DNA from: JAQUOA01 sp037443785
GTDB taxonomy: Bacteria > Bacteroidota > Ignavibacteria > UBA10030 > UBA8401
Reading direction: 5' to 3'
Assembly: GCA_037443785.1 (NCBI GenBank)
Contig: JBBINR010000038.1
Span: forward strand, 1 to 32,582
DNA: 32,582 bases
Part shown: positions 8,967 to 17,703 of the stretch, one piece after another
Layout of the letters: every line of letters starts with the position of its first letter
How positions within the stretch are numbered: the first letter of the stretch is position 1
Made by a program: the position numbers and the translations under genes
Notes under the pieces: generated by a model
What the model was told of the DNA's origin: nothing
Database searches by the model: none
Seen by the model: the letters and a program-made list of their open reading frames with translations, nothing else

Positions 8967-10214
8967 TCACAGCTCGTCAAACCAGCCTTTCATCTTATCT
9001 AAAATTGATTTTGCATTGCCGCTCATTTTTTTATTTGATTCCGCCACATTTGTTGTCACGCCGCGTGATCGATTTTTTATCGCATGAAGAACAAGTCCGA
9101 CACCGGTTGCATACATCGGATTTTCAATTTCGCGTACAAATCCTCCGCGGAAACCTTTCGGAATTCCAATCTTTACCGGCATACCAAGAATATCGCGTGC
9201 AATATCCGCAGTTCCTTTGACAAGCGAACCGCCGCCGGTTAATACAACACCTGCCGATAAATGTTTTTGATAACCCGAACGCTTAATCTCGAGCGCTGCG
9301 ATTTCCAAAATTTCTTCCATACGCGGTTGAATAATTTGGCAGAGCATTTTCTTATCGATGGTCAATGGATCGCGTCCGCCGATTCCGGGAATCATAATTG
9401 GATCGTTATCAGCAATGGACTGCATGTGCGTGTGACCATATTTAATTTTTAATTCTTCCGCCTGGGCTGTCAGTACACCGAGACCTCGCCGAACATCGTC
9501 CGTCACTTTACTCCCTGCAATTCCAATTACCGCTGTGTGACGAATGGTTCGGTCTTCAAATACCGCCAAATCGGTCGTTCCCCCGCCGATATCGATCAGC
9601 GCAACACCGACTTCTTTTTCTTCCGAGTCAAGGACAGCATCACTCGATGCAATTGGTTCCAGAACAATATCACTGACCTGAACTCCGGCGCGTTGAACAC
9701 ACTTCAAAATATTTTGCGCCGCTGAAACAAGCCCGGTGATGATATGCACCGTCGCTTCCATTCTGACTCCGGACATTCCAACCGGATCATACACGCCATC
9801 CTGTCCATCAACAATAAATTCCTGCGGAATGACATGAAGAATTTTTCTGTCGGACGGAAGGGCAATTTTTTTTGTGTCTTCAATTAAGCGATTGACATCT
9901 GCCTGCGAAATTTCCTGCTCCGCTCCGCTGATTGCGACAACGCCGCGGCTTTGAAAACTTTGAACGTGGTCACCGGCAATTCCTGCCACCACCGATTGAA
10001 TTTTCACTCCGGATTGTGCTTCAGCATCTTTTACGGCAGCGGTGATCGAAGAAATCGTTTTATCAATATGGGTGATAACACCGCGTGTTAAGCCGTCTGA
10101 TTTACTTTTTCCTATTCCTAAAATATTTATTTCATCATTGGCGGCAACGGAAGCGACTATTGCGCACACTTTCGTTGTTCCAATATCTAATCCGACAAAT
10201 ATATTTTCGTTCAT
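8967..10214 (-). CDS. ftsA: Cell division protein FtsA
   Basis: A 415-residue actin-like ATPase that tethers FtsZ to the inner membrane and recruits later divisome proteins. Phosphate-binding loop 1 is DIGTT (10-14) and loop 2 is DIGGGTTD (208-215), with the adenosine-binding TGGGSLVKG segment near residue 335. The last residues, SILDKMKGWFDEL (403-415), form the expected amphipathic membrane-targeting helix. The ribosome binding site AAAGGA sits a few bases before the ATG. There is a 52-base gap after ftsQ, longer than the other junctions in the cluster, then 81 bases before ftsZ. Confidence 0.97.
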   Translation of the reverse strand: MNENIFVGLDIGTTKVCAIVASVAANDEINILGIGKSKSDGLTRGVITHIDKTISSITAAVKDAEAQSGVKIQSVVAGIAGDHVQSFQSRGVVAISGAEQEISQADVNRLIEDTKKIALPSDRKILHVIPQEFIVDGQDGVYDPVGMSGVRMEATVHIITGLVSAAQNILKCVQRAGVQVSDIVLEPIASSDAVLDSEEKEVGVALIDIGGGTTDLAVFEDRTIRHTAVIGIAGSKVTDDVRRGLGVLTAQAEELKIKYGHTHMQSIADNDPIMIPGIGGRDPLTIDKKMLCQIIQPRMEEILEIAALEIKRSGYQKHLSAGVVLTGGGSLVKGTADIARDILGMPVKIGIPKGFRGGFVREIENPMYATGVGLVLHAIKNRSRGVTTNVAESNKKMSGNAKSILDKMKGWFDEL

Positions 10215-10266
10215 TGTTTTCCTTTTAAGTTTTCTTAGCAGACATGAAAATACTTGCCCGCTTCCG

Positions 10267-11049
10267 CTATGAATTTTTTCTTGATACGATTACCTGATCG
10301 TCAAATCGTATATCGATGTATTGAACATCTTTCGTATCGGCATTCTGTAAAAATTTCTGCCAGAATGCATCTAACTTTACAAGCTTCTTTGCTGTTTCAC
10401 CCTTGCCAAAAATTATGGGAATGCCGGTTTCAAATGAAAACATGACAACATCGTGACTCTTACGAAGACGAATTTCTGATAAAGAATGAAATAAATTTTC
10501 GCTGACTGCTTTTGACGTTTTGATAATTTCTAGTGCATCGGCAACATCAAGGTTCATGATTTTTTGACCGCTTCGAATCCCACCGAGCGAATCATATCCG
10601 CTGATCACGGGAATATCGTACGTTTCGGTCGACGGCAGATAGGGCAAGACGATTCCGTCTTCATCGATGTAAAATAATTCATTTGCGACGAGGAGCGCAG
10701 CAGGTTTCCGTTCTTGAATCTGCACGCGTATCAATTCCGGAGAATCTCGCTTTACGACAACGTTTTTCACGAAACTGTTTGCAAGGATATTTTGTTGAAG
10801 CACCGTCAAATCCATTTCATACATCGAAACATTCGGCGGGAGTTTCATCAAATGAAGAACATCATCCTTCGTCAAAATATTTATTCCTTCAACGACTACC
10901 TGACGCGCGAGAACATGTTGCTGCCATCTTGCTTTCACAATAATTACTGCGAAAACAAAGAATGCGAGCAACGCAAAATAGACATAAACACGTCTCCCAT
11001 ACGTTTTTTCATCTTTCGGTTTAATATGGTCTTGTTCTGATTCCATCAT
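10267..11049 (-). CDS. ftsQ: Cell division protein FtsQ/DivIB
   Basis: A 260-residue bitopic membrane protein of the FtsQ/DivIB type. It has a short charged cytoplasmic N-terminus, one membrane helix at about residues 21-38, a POTRA domain at about 45-115 (VVVEGINILTKDDVLHLMKL) and the beta domain after it (ERKPAALLVANELFYIDEDG). It links FtsL/FtsB and the septal synthase to the divisome in the periplasm. It starts 3 bases after the murC stop codon. In many genomes murB and ddl sit between murC and ftsQ; neither is present here. Two adjacent ATG codons open the gene and either could be used. Confidence 0.93.
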   Translation of the reverse strand: MMESEQDHIKPKDEKTYGRRVYVYFALLAFFVFAVIIVKARWQQHVLARQVVVEGINILTKDDVLHLMKLPPNVSMYEMDLTVLQQNILANSFVKNVVVKRDSPELIRVQIQERKPAALLVANELFYIDEDGIVLPYLPSTETYDIPVISGYDSLGGIRSGQKIMNLDVADALEIIKTSKAVSENLFHSLSEIRLRKSHDVVMFSFETGIPIIFGKGETAKKLVKLDAFWQKFLQNADTKDVQYIDIRFDDQVIVSRKNS

Positions 11050-11052
11050 GAA

Positions 11053-12432
11053 TCAATATTTACCGGATAAAAATTGTTCCCCAAATTTCCAAATATCGCC
11101 GGCACCCATTGTGATAACAATGTCACCCTTTTTCGTAATTTTTTTCAGGAACGTGGGAATTTCTTTTTTGTCCTGCACATAATACACCTCTTTATGACCA
11201 AACTGTTTTGCAGCATTGACAATTAATTCGCCGGTGACGCCCTGAATTGGTTCTTCTCGCGCCGGATAAACATCTGTCACGACAAGAACATCGGCAAATA
11301 AAAAGGCTTTGCCGAAATCTTCATAGAAATCTCTCGTGCGTGAAAACAAGTGTGGCTGAAAGACACACACAACTCTTTTTCTCCATCCAGATTTTGCTCC
11401 GCTTAGTGTTGCTTTGCATTCCGTTGGATGATGGGCATAGTCATCATATACTTCGATGCCGTTTACTTCACCTTTCTTTTCCCAACGACGATATACTCCA
11501 GTGAATTTTTCAATTCCGGCTTTTGCCTTTTCAAACGGAACCCCAAGATTTAAGCCAACCGCAATAGCTGCCAGCGCATTTTGCACATTATGTTTTCCCG
11601 GGATCTGCAGTGTGACTTTTCCCAAATCGACATAATTTTGAACGACCGTGAATGTTGTTGTATGCTCTTTATGCGAAATTTCCACCGCTTGAAGATCTGC
11701 TTGCGGCGAATGTAATCCGTACGTAATAATTTTTTTCTTATTCAATTGCGGCATAATGTCCTGCAATGCCGGCTCATCGAGGTTCAAAACGATAAATCCA
11801 TAGAACGGAACTTTGTTTGAAAATTGAATGAACGCCCCTTTGATATCTTCCAGGTCGCGGTAACAATCGAGATGGTCCGTCTCAAGCGTTGTCAACACTG
11901 CAATCGTTGGCGTGATCGATAAAAACGATCGATCAAATTCGTCAGCTTCAACGACGATAAAATCTCCTTTGCCAAGCCGCGCATTTGTTCCGCCAAGCCC
12001 GTGCAATTTTCCGCCGACAATCACCGTCGGATCGAGTCCGCCTTCCATCAGCACCAAGCTTGTCATCGATGTTGTCGTCGTTTTTCCATGCGTACCGGCA
12101 ATACCGATTCCATATTTCAGTCGCATTACTTCAGCAAGCATTTCTGCACGGCGAACAATTGGAATTTTTCGACGAATGGCTTCCTGCACTTCCGGATTAT
12201 CGTTGATAACCGCCGAAGAATAGACAACAGTATCAACATCATCAGCAATATTTTCAGCTTTGTGTCCTTCAAACACTTTTGCACCTAAAGCTTGCAGTCG
12301 TTCGGTTACGTCGCTCAAGGCGCGATCTGAACCGCTGACTTTGAATCCCTGATCGAGTAAAATTTCTGCAATACCGCTCATGCCGATACCGCCGATGCCA
12401 ATGAAGTGTAATTTTTTGATCGATGAAAACAT
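11053..12432 (-). CDS. murC: UDP-N-acetylmuramate-L-alanine ligase MurC
   Basis: A 459-residue ATP-dependent Mur ligase that adds L-alanine to UDP-MurNAc, the first amino acid step of the peptidoglycan stem peptide, in the cytoplasm. The N-terminal Rossmann motif HFIGIGGIGMSG (9-20) is diagnostic for MurC. The ATP P-loop is AGTHGKTTTT (112-121). The central-domain EADEFDRSF segment and the DDYAHHPTE motif of the C-terminal domain are also intact. It starts 11 bases after the stop of the unknown membrane gene and ends 3 bases before ftsQ. Confidence 0.98.
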   Translation of the reverse strand: MFSSIKKLHFIGIGGIGMSGIAEILLDQGFKVSGSDRALSDVTERLQALGAKVFEGHKAENIADDVDTVVYSSAVINDNPEVQEAIRRKIPIVRRAEMLAEVMRLKYGIGIAGTHGKTTTTSMTSLVLMEGGLDPTVIVGGKLHGLGGTNARLGKGDFIVVEADEFDRSFLSITPTIAVLTTLETDHLDCYRDLEDIKGAFIQFSNKVPFYGFIVLNLDEPALQDIMPQLNKKKIITYGLHSPQADLQAVEISHKEHTTTFTVVQNYVDLGKVTLQIPGKHNVQNALAAIAVGLNLGVPFEKAKAGIEKFTGVYRRWEKKGEVNGIEVYDDYAHHPTECKATLSGAKSGWRKRVVCVFQPHLFSRTRDFYEDFGKAFLFADVLVVTDVYPAREEPIQGVTGELIVNAAKQFGHKEVYYVQDKKEIPTFLKKITKKGDIVITMGAGDIWKFGEQFLSGKY

Positions 12433-12443
12433 AAATGTTCTGT

Positions 12444-12935
12444 TTATTGATTTTTTCGAAATGGAAATTTTCTGTGACTTCTTTTGGGAACATGTACGGC
12501 AATTGAATGCATCTGTTGAATCAATTCTTTTTCTTTTTCATAACGGCCTATGCGTATCCGATATGACCGACGACGTCCTTTCACTTTCACGATCACCACT
12601 TGATATCTGCCCGCTGTTTGGACACCGCGTTCTTTTCCGACGTGAATCCATTCAATATCCTGAATAGTAATTGAGCGTTTGTTAAATCGATGTTGAAAAA
12701 TGATCTCGCTTTCAGTCACGATCAATTTCCGGTCTCTGAGTCGATTCAATACCAGCAATCCAAACGCCTGCAGAACGAAAAATAGGATGATGTATAAAAT
12801 AGGATCATGAAAAACAACGGTAATACTGTCTTGAATAAATGTGCCCACAACACCCGCATAAATAATTAGTGTCACCAAGTAGATCAACGCTTGTTGATAA
12901 TAAAAATCCAATTTGTATTTATATTCGTGCTGCAT
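12444..12935 (-). CDS. Unknown dcw-embedded membrane protein, possible bacterial PH-like domain
   Basis: A 163-residue protein not recognised by name. Two hydrophobic helices at about residues 15-35 and 43-63 form an N-terminal hairpin. They are followed by an LRDRKLIVTESEIIFQHR segment and alternating strands to about residue 145, a pattern like small membrane proteins with a bacterial PH (YdbT/YdbS-type) domain. The C-terminal tail is strongly basic (HVPKRSHRKFPFRKNQ). The ATG shares its A with the murG stop codon (TAATG at 12933-12937), so translation is coupled to murG, and murC follows 11 bases later. That tight packing inside the dcw operon suggests a real role in envelope growth or division, but nothing in the sequence proves one. 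No catalytic motif is visible. Confidence 0.75.
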   Translation of the reverse strand: MQHEYKYKLDFYYQQALIYLVTLIIYAGVVGTFIQDSITVVFHDPILYIILFFVLQAFGLLVLNRLRDRKLIVTESEIIFQHRFNKRSITIQDIEWIHVGKERGVQTAGRYQVVIVKVKGRRRSYRIRIGRYEKEKELIQQMHSIAVHVPKRSHRKFPFRKNQ

Positions 12936-14014
12936 TATTTCATCATCGATAAAATTTTATCTGCAAGTTCTTTCCCAGCATTTGGCTTCCCAAGTTTCAC
13001 GCTTTCTTCGCTCATCTGCAGGCACAAACGTTCATCGTACATTATTTTTTTCAATTCATACAGTAACTGCGTTTTCAATTGTGCATCATCAATCATCACC
13101 GCCGCACCGGCTTCAACCATTGCTTTCGCATTCAGCGTTTGATGATCTGCGGCTGCAAATGGATACGGAATTAAGATTGACGGTTTTCCTAACCGCGTTA
13201 ACTCTGCTAATGTGGTCGCACCGGAACGAGAGATAACAACATCGGCAACCGCATATCCGTAATCCATTCTCTCGATAAATTTCATCACTTTAATATTATG
13301 ATGATGTTGAAACGACATCCCGGCTTGCGCATCACCTTCGCCAGTCTGCCAAAGAACTTGATAATTATTCCTGATTGCATCGTTAATCACATCCGGCATC
13401 GCTTTATTGATTGATGCAGCACCTAAACTTCCACCGAATGCAAACACAGTTTTTTTCTCTTTTGAAAAACCAAAATATTCATATGCTTCATCGTTGTTCA
13501 CGATTGATAATGCTTCTCGTGTCGGATTTCCAACTAGTTCAATGTCTGATTTTGCCTGAAGCCATTTCCTCGTTACATCAAACGTGATGAATACTTTTGA
13601 AACCCGCGATGCGAGCATCCGCGTTGTTACACCGGGATAACTGTTGCTTTCGTGGACAACAGTTGGAATCTTCATAAGCGATGCGACAAATAATATCGGT
13701 CCGCAGACATATCCGCCGGTCCCAACAACGACATTTGGTTTAACTTTTGCAATGAGAAAGAACGATTGAAACAATGAAACGACAACTTTTACCGGGAACA
13801 AAATATTGCTCAACTTCAATCTTCTGCTGAATCCGCTGATCCAAATAGTAAAGAACTCAAACCCTTTTTGCGGAACGACGCGCGCTTCAATTTTATTTTT
13901 TGTTCCCGCAAATACGACACGTGTGCTCGGCTCCAACTTTAAGATTTCTTCTGCAATCGCAATCGCAGGGTATAAATGACCGCCGGTGCCGCCGCCGGCA
14001 AAAAGTATTGTCAT
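12935..14014 (-). CDS. murG: Lipid II synthase MurG
   Basis: A 359-residue GT-B glycosyltransferase that moves GlcNAc from UDP-GlcNAc to lipid I, making lipid II on the inner membrane face. The first glycine loop GGGTGGH is at residues 7-13. The second glycine motif (TGGYVCGP) and the C-domain motifs GGSLGA and SRSGATTLAE, which bind the UDP-GlcNAc moiety, are present. The start was set at ATG 14014 because it opens directly with MTILFAGGGTGG and lies 1 base after the ftsW stop; an earlier ATG would overlap ftsW by about 50 bases. The stop overlaps the next gene by one base (TAATG). Confidence 0.97.
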   Translation of the reverse strand: MTILFAGGGTGGHLYPAIAIAEEILKLEPSTRVVFAGTKNKIEARVVPQKGFEFFTIWISGFSRRLKLSNILFPVKVVVSLFQSFFLIAKVKPNVVVGTGGYVCGPILFVASLMKIPTVVHESNSYPGVTTRMLASRVSKVFITFDVTRKWLQAKSDIELVGNPTREALSIVNNDEAYEYFGFSKEKKTVFAFGGSLGAASINKAMPDVINDAIRNNYQVLWQTGEGDAQAGMSFQHHHNIKVMKFIERMDYGYAVADVVISRSGATTLAELTRLGKPSILIPYPFAAADHQTLNAKAMVEAGAAVMIDDAQLKTQLLYELKKIMYDERLCLQMSEESVKLGKPNAGKELADKILSMMK

Positions 14015-14015
14015 G

Positions 14016-15188
14016 CTATTTATAGATCTTTCCAACCGCCGGCTCCGGGTGTACAATTGGGTCAACAAATGCGCGCTCGCGCGGATGCAAATCTGTTTGC
14101 GCAGAAATATTCAAGAGCACGCCGATCGCAAACGATGAAAAAATAATTGCGGAACCGCCGTAGCTGACAAACGGCATCGGTAATCCGGTTGTCGGCGCAA
14201 GTCCAAGCGTTACCAGCGCATTGCCCAGTGCATACACAACAATCGTCGATGTAATTCCGATGGCAAGATATTTTCCGAAATCATCGGGAGCGTACCGCGC
14301 TATTTTCAATCCGCGTAATAAAATCGTCAGAAAAAGGAACATGAAAATCAATGTTCCGATTAATCCGTACTCTTCACCGACAATCGAAAAAATAAAATCG
14401 CCGTATGATTCCGGTAAAAATAAATCACGCTGCTTGCTCATGCCCATTCCCACGCCGAAAATTCCGCCATTACCGAAGCCGATAATTCCTTGCATCAATT
14501 GATAATTCGCGGTTGAAGTTACGGCTTCATCCCCGCCGAATCCGACATAGGTAAGGATTCGTTTCATTCGATATGGTGCACTGACCATATAAATCAACAG
14601 TGCTGGAATCAATGCGCTGAGCGAAAGAAAAACATGTTTCATTCTTGCACCGCCGACAAAGACTAAAATCATTCCAAGAACAAAAATAAGTGAGCCAGTG
14701 CTGAAATTCGGCTGAACCATTACCAGCACAACCACTCCGCCAATCCAAAACATCAACGGCATAAACCCTGTTTTAAAATCAGCAAGCTTCTCTCTTTTAT
14801 TTGAAAGCAAATATGCAAGATGAAAAAGGAGTGCAAACTTTGCGATCTCCGAAGGCTGAATGCTGAATCCGCCAAGCGATAACCACCGCGCAGCGCCTTT
14901 TACTTCACCACCAAGCGCACGCGTTGCAACAAGCAACAGCATCGCAAGCAACAACACCCATTTTGTCAGCGGTTTATATTTTTTGTAATCGATATTGATT
15001 GCAAAAAACATCACAACAAGCCCGACCAAAAGTTTTACAATGTGTTTATTGACGAGTCCGCTTGATGACTGCATTTTTTGCATTGCCCACGTCGACGAAG
15101 CGCTGTACACCACAAATGTGCTCACGACCATCAAGATCAGGACGACAAACAAAATAATTCGATCAATATGATTCCGATGCGAAGACAT
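14016..15188 (-). CDS. ftsW: Septal peptidoglycan glycosyltransferase FtsW
   Basis: A SEDS-family polytopic membrane protein of about 390 residues, with around ten hydrophobic segments. Family members polymerise lipid II into glycan strands at the septum together with a class B PBP. Typical SEDS features are the GAARWLSLGGFSIQPSEIAK stretch, the QGIIGFGNGGIFGVGMG loop and the C-terminal PFVSYGGSA motif. The start is taken as ATG 15188 (MSSHRNHIDRI), 1 base after the murD stop; an in-frame upstream ATG would overlap murD by almost 100 bases. The cognate PBP is the ftsI product in the same cluster. Confidence 0.96.
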   Translation of the reverse strand: MSSHRNHIDRIILFVVLILMVVSTFVVYSASSTWAMQKMQSSSGLVNKHIVKLLVGLVVMFFAINIDYKKYKPLTKWVLLLAMLLLVATRALGGEVKGAARWLSLGGFSIQPSEIAKFALLFHLAYLLSNKREKLADFKTGFMPLMFWIGGVVVLVMVQPNFSTGSLIFVLGMILVFVGGARMKHVFLSLSALIPALLIYMVSAPYRMKRILTYVGFGGDEAVTSTANYQLMQGIIGFGNGGIFGVGMGMSKQRDLFLPESYGDFIFSIVGEEYGLIGTLIFMFLFLTILLRGLKIARYAPDDFGKYLAIGITSTIVVYALGNALVTLGLAPTTGLPMPFVSYGGSAIIFSSFAIGVLLNISAQTDLHPRERAFVDPIVHPEPAVGKIYK

Positions 15189-15189
15189 T

Positions 15190-16575
15190 TTATAATTTGT
15201 TGACCAACTGTTTGAAAATTTTTCCGCGTTCTTCATAATCAACGAACCAATCGAATGATGTGCATGCCGGCGCCAGAAGAACAATATCTCCGCTCTTTGT
15301 CAATGAGCGCGCTACGTCAATCGTTTTTTGCATCGATTCGATGTTCGGAATCGCATTTCCTATCGTTTCAACTTTTTTTACATTCACTTTGTCATTAAAA
15401 TTTTTCACAATGATATCAGCAGAATATCCAGTCGCCACAATGGCTTTCACTTTTTTTTTCACAAGATCATAGATTGTTGAATAATCATTTCCCTTGTCTT
15501 TCCCACCCATAATCAGCACAATCGGCTCATCGTAACTTTTTAATGCCATTTCTACTGCTTCAACAGTAGTTGCTTTAGAGTTATTGATGAATGTAACTCC
15601 GTCCACTTGGCGGACAAATTCTTGACGGTGTTCAACTCCTTTGAAATTTCTCAGCGTTGATTTTAAATACGCAGGCGAAATCTCAAACAACTGTGCCGTG
15701 AGTGTTGCCGCCATCGCATTTTGAATATTATGTTCCCCTTTAATGCTGATCTCTTCCGTATTCATTATTGCACGATCAACATGAAGGATGTTTGTTTTCA
15801 AAATATCATTTTCTACAAATGCGCCGTTAGAGAATTTTTGTGTGCTGCTAAACCGTAAAATCCTTGGTGTCGTACCTAAAAGCTTCTTCTTTGTCCACGC
15901 ATCGTCAGCATTCACAATTAAAAAATCTTCGTTAGTTTGATTCATAAAAATCCGCGTTTTCGAATCCGCATACTTCTCCATTGAATGATCGTATCGGTCC
16001 ATGTGATTCTGCGTGATATTCAAAATGACCGCAACCTTCGGGTGAAATGAATCAATAAAATCCAATTGAAAACTGCTTACCTCCAGAATAACAACAGTCT
16101 CTTGATCAACATCCAGAACGATTGATGAGAATGCCGTTCCAATGTTACCCGCAACAACATGTTTTTTCTTTGCATCGCTGAACATCCTCCCTAAAAGTGT
16201 TGTGGTAGTTGTTTTTCCGTTACTTCCCGTAATCGCAATAATCGGACCTCGACAAAACCAACTGGCAACTTCTATTTCAGCAACAACTTTTATTCCGCGC
16301 TTTTGCGCTTCGACGACAACCGGTGCATTCGTCGGCACGCCGGGACTTATCACCATCAAAGAACAATCATACACGCGCTCGCTATGTCCGCCAAATTCAC
16401 ACTCTATCTTTTGACTGCGAAGTTCCGCAATGTGCTGCTGCGTTCGTTCGCTTTTCCCAAAATCACTCACAAAAACTTTTGCGCGATGCCTGTAAAGCAA
16501 TTGCGCAACTGCTACTCCGCTTCGTTCAGCTCCAATGACAGAAATTTTTTGATCATGTACAATCACATTCTTCAC
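15190..16575 (-). CDS. murD: UDP-N-acetylmuramoyl-L-alanine-D-glutamate ligase MurD
   Basis: A 461-residue Mur ligase adding D-glutamate to UDP-MurNAc-L-Ala in the cytoplasm. The N-terminal nucleotide-sugar domain has VIGAERSGVAVAQLL (13-27). The ATP loop is ITGSNGKTTTT (115-125), followed by the NITQNHMDRY segment and the central FINNSKATTVEA motif. The C-terminal domain holds IMGGKDKGNDY and LLAPACTSFDWF. The start lies 6 bases after the mraY stop and the stop is 1 base before ftsW. Length is normal for the family. Confidence 0.97.
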   Translation of the reverse strand: MKNVIVHDQKISVIGAERSGVAVAQLLYRHRAKVFVSDFGKSERTQQHIAELRSQKIECEFGGHSERVYDCSLMVISPGVPTNAPVVVEAQKRGIKVVAEIEVASWFCRGPIIAITGSNGKTTTTTLLGRMFSDAKKKHVVAGNIGTAFSSIVLDVDQETVVILEVSSFQLDFIDSFHPKVAVILNITQNHMDRYDHSMEKYADSKTRIFMNQTNEDFLIVNADDAWTKKKLLGTTPRILRFSSTQKFSNGAFVENDILKTNILHVDRAIMNTEEISIKGEHNIQNAMAATLTAQLFEISPAYLKSTLRNFKGVEHRQEFVRQVDGVTFINNSKATTVEAVEMALKSYDEPIVLIMGGKDKGNDYSTIYDLVKKKVKAIVATGYSADIIVKNFNDKVNVKKVETIGNAIPNIESMQKTIDVARSLTKSGDIVLLAPACTSFDWFVDYEERGKIFKQLVNKL

Positions 16576-16581
16576 AAGATT

Positions 16582-17703
16582 TTAACGCACTTTAAATGTT
16601 GTCAAACTCAAGATCATCAACAGAATAGCGATGATATAAAATCGCGTAACGATCTTCGGCTCGTTCCATCCTAATAATTCAAAGTGATGATGGATCGGAG
16701 CCATTTTGAAAATCCGTTTTCCCTCTCCAAACCTTTTCTTGGTGTACTTAAAATATAATCGTTGAAGAATTACTGACACGGTTTCCATAAAAAATACGCC
16801 GCCGAGAATCGGCAGGATCAATTCTTTCTTCGCCATTACCGTCAGGGCGCCGATTGCTCCGCCGAGTGCAAGTGAGCCTGTGTCGCCCATAAATATCTGC
16901 GCCGGATAAGCGTTGTACCACAAAAATCCCAACGCCGCGCCGACCATGGCAATGCAGAAAACTATAAGCTCCCCGTTGCCGCGAAGATAGATGATGCTGA
17001 GGTAGCGGCTGAACTCGATATTGCCCGACACATACACAATCAAACCAAGGGTGAAAGCAACGATACCGGATGTTCCCATGGCAAGTCCGTCGAGCCCGTC
17101 TGTCAAGTTCACGGCGTTGGAAGTTGCAGTGATGATGAAAATGACAAACGGAATGTAAATCCACCAATAATGGAAATCGAACACAACATTTTTAAAAAAC
17201 GGCACTGTCGTTACCGTGTTTGCTTGAATCGATTGAAGCTGCGGCAGTGTAAACATTGCAACACCAAGAACCGCGCCGACAAAAATTTGTCCGAATAATT
17301 TGTATCGGGCAATCAGGCCTTCTTTTTTCTTCCTTACCACTTTGAGATAATCATCCATGAAACCGACAAAGCCAAGTCCGGCTGTAACAAAAATGATGAG
17401 TTGAATATATTGATTCGTCAAATCGCCCCAGAGAAACGTGGGAATTAAAATAGAAGCAAGAACAATCGTCCCCCCCATCATCGGCGTTCCGGCTTTTAAT
17501 CGATGTTTTTCCGGTGCCCCTTCGCGATACGTTGAAACAATTCCTTTTACTTTTAAATATTCAATCATCTTTCCGCCGATGATGAAACTGATGAACAACG
17601 CCGTAATTGCCGCCGCCGCTGCACGGAATGTCAAATATTTTACAACGCCGAATCCGGGCGGATGATAGACTTGTTCGATCCAATATAAAAGGTGATAAAG
17701 CAT
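16582..17703 (-). CDS. mraY: Phospho-MurNAc-pentapeptide translocase MraY
   Basis: A 373-residue polytopic membrane enzyme that transfers phospho-MurNAc-pentapeptide to undecaprenyl phosphate, giving lipid I. Signatures are GTPMMGG (72-78), the Mg-binding DDYLK (117-121), NLTDGLDG (199-206), FMGDTGSLALGG (271-282) and the HHH-containing MAPIHHHFELLGWNE (335-349). About ten membrane segments are visible. The ATG overlaps the murF stop by one base (TAATG, 17701-17705), so the two are translationally coupled. Confidence 0.98.
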   Translation of the reverse strand: MLYHLLYWIEQVYHPPGFGVVKYLTFRAAAAAITALFISFIIGGKMIEYLKVKGIVSTYREGAPEKHRLKAGTPMMGGTIVLASILIPTFLWGDLTNQYIQLIIFVTAGLGFVGFMDDYLKVVRKKKEGLIARYKLFGQIFVGAVLGVAMFTLPQLQSIQANTVTTVPFFKNVVFDFHYWWIYIPFVIFIITATSNAVNLTDGLDGLAMGTSGIVAFTLGLIVYVSGNIEFSRYLSIIYLRGNGELIVFCIAMVGAALGFLWYNAYPAQIFMGDTGSLALGGAIGALTVMAKKELILPILGGVFFMETVSVILQRLYFKYTKKRFGEGKRIFKMAPIHHHFELLGWNEPKIVTRFYIIAILLMILSLTTFKVR

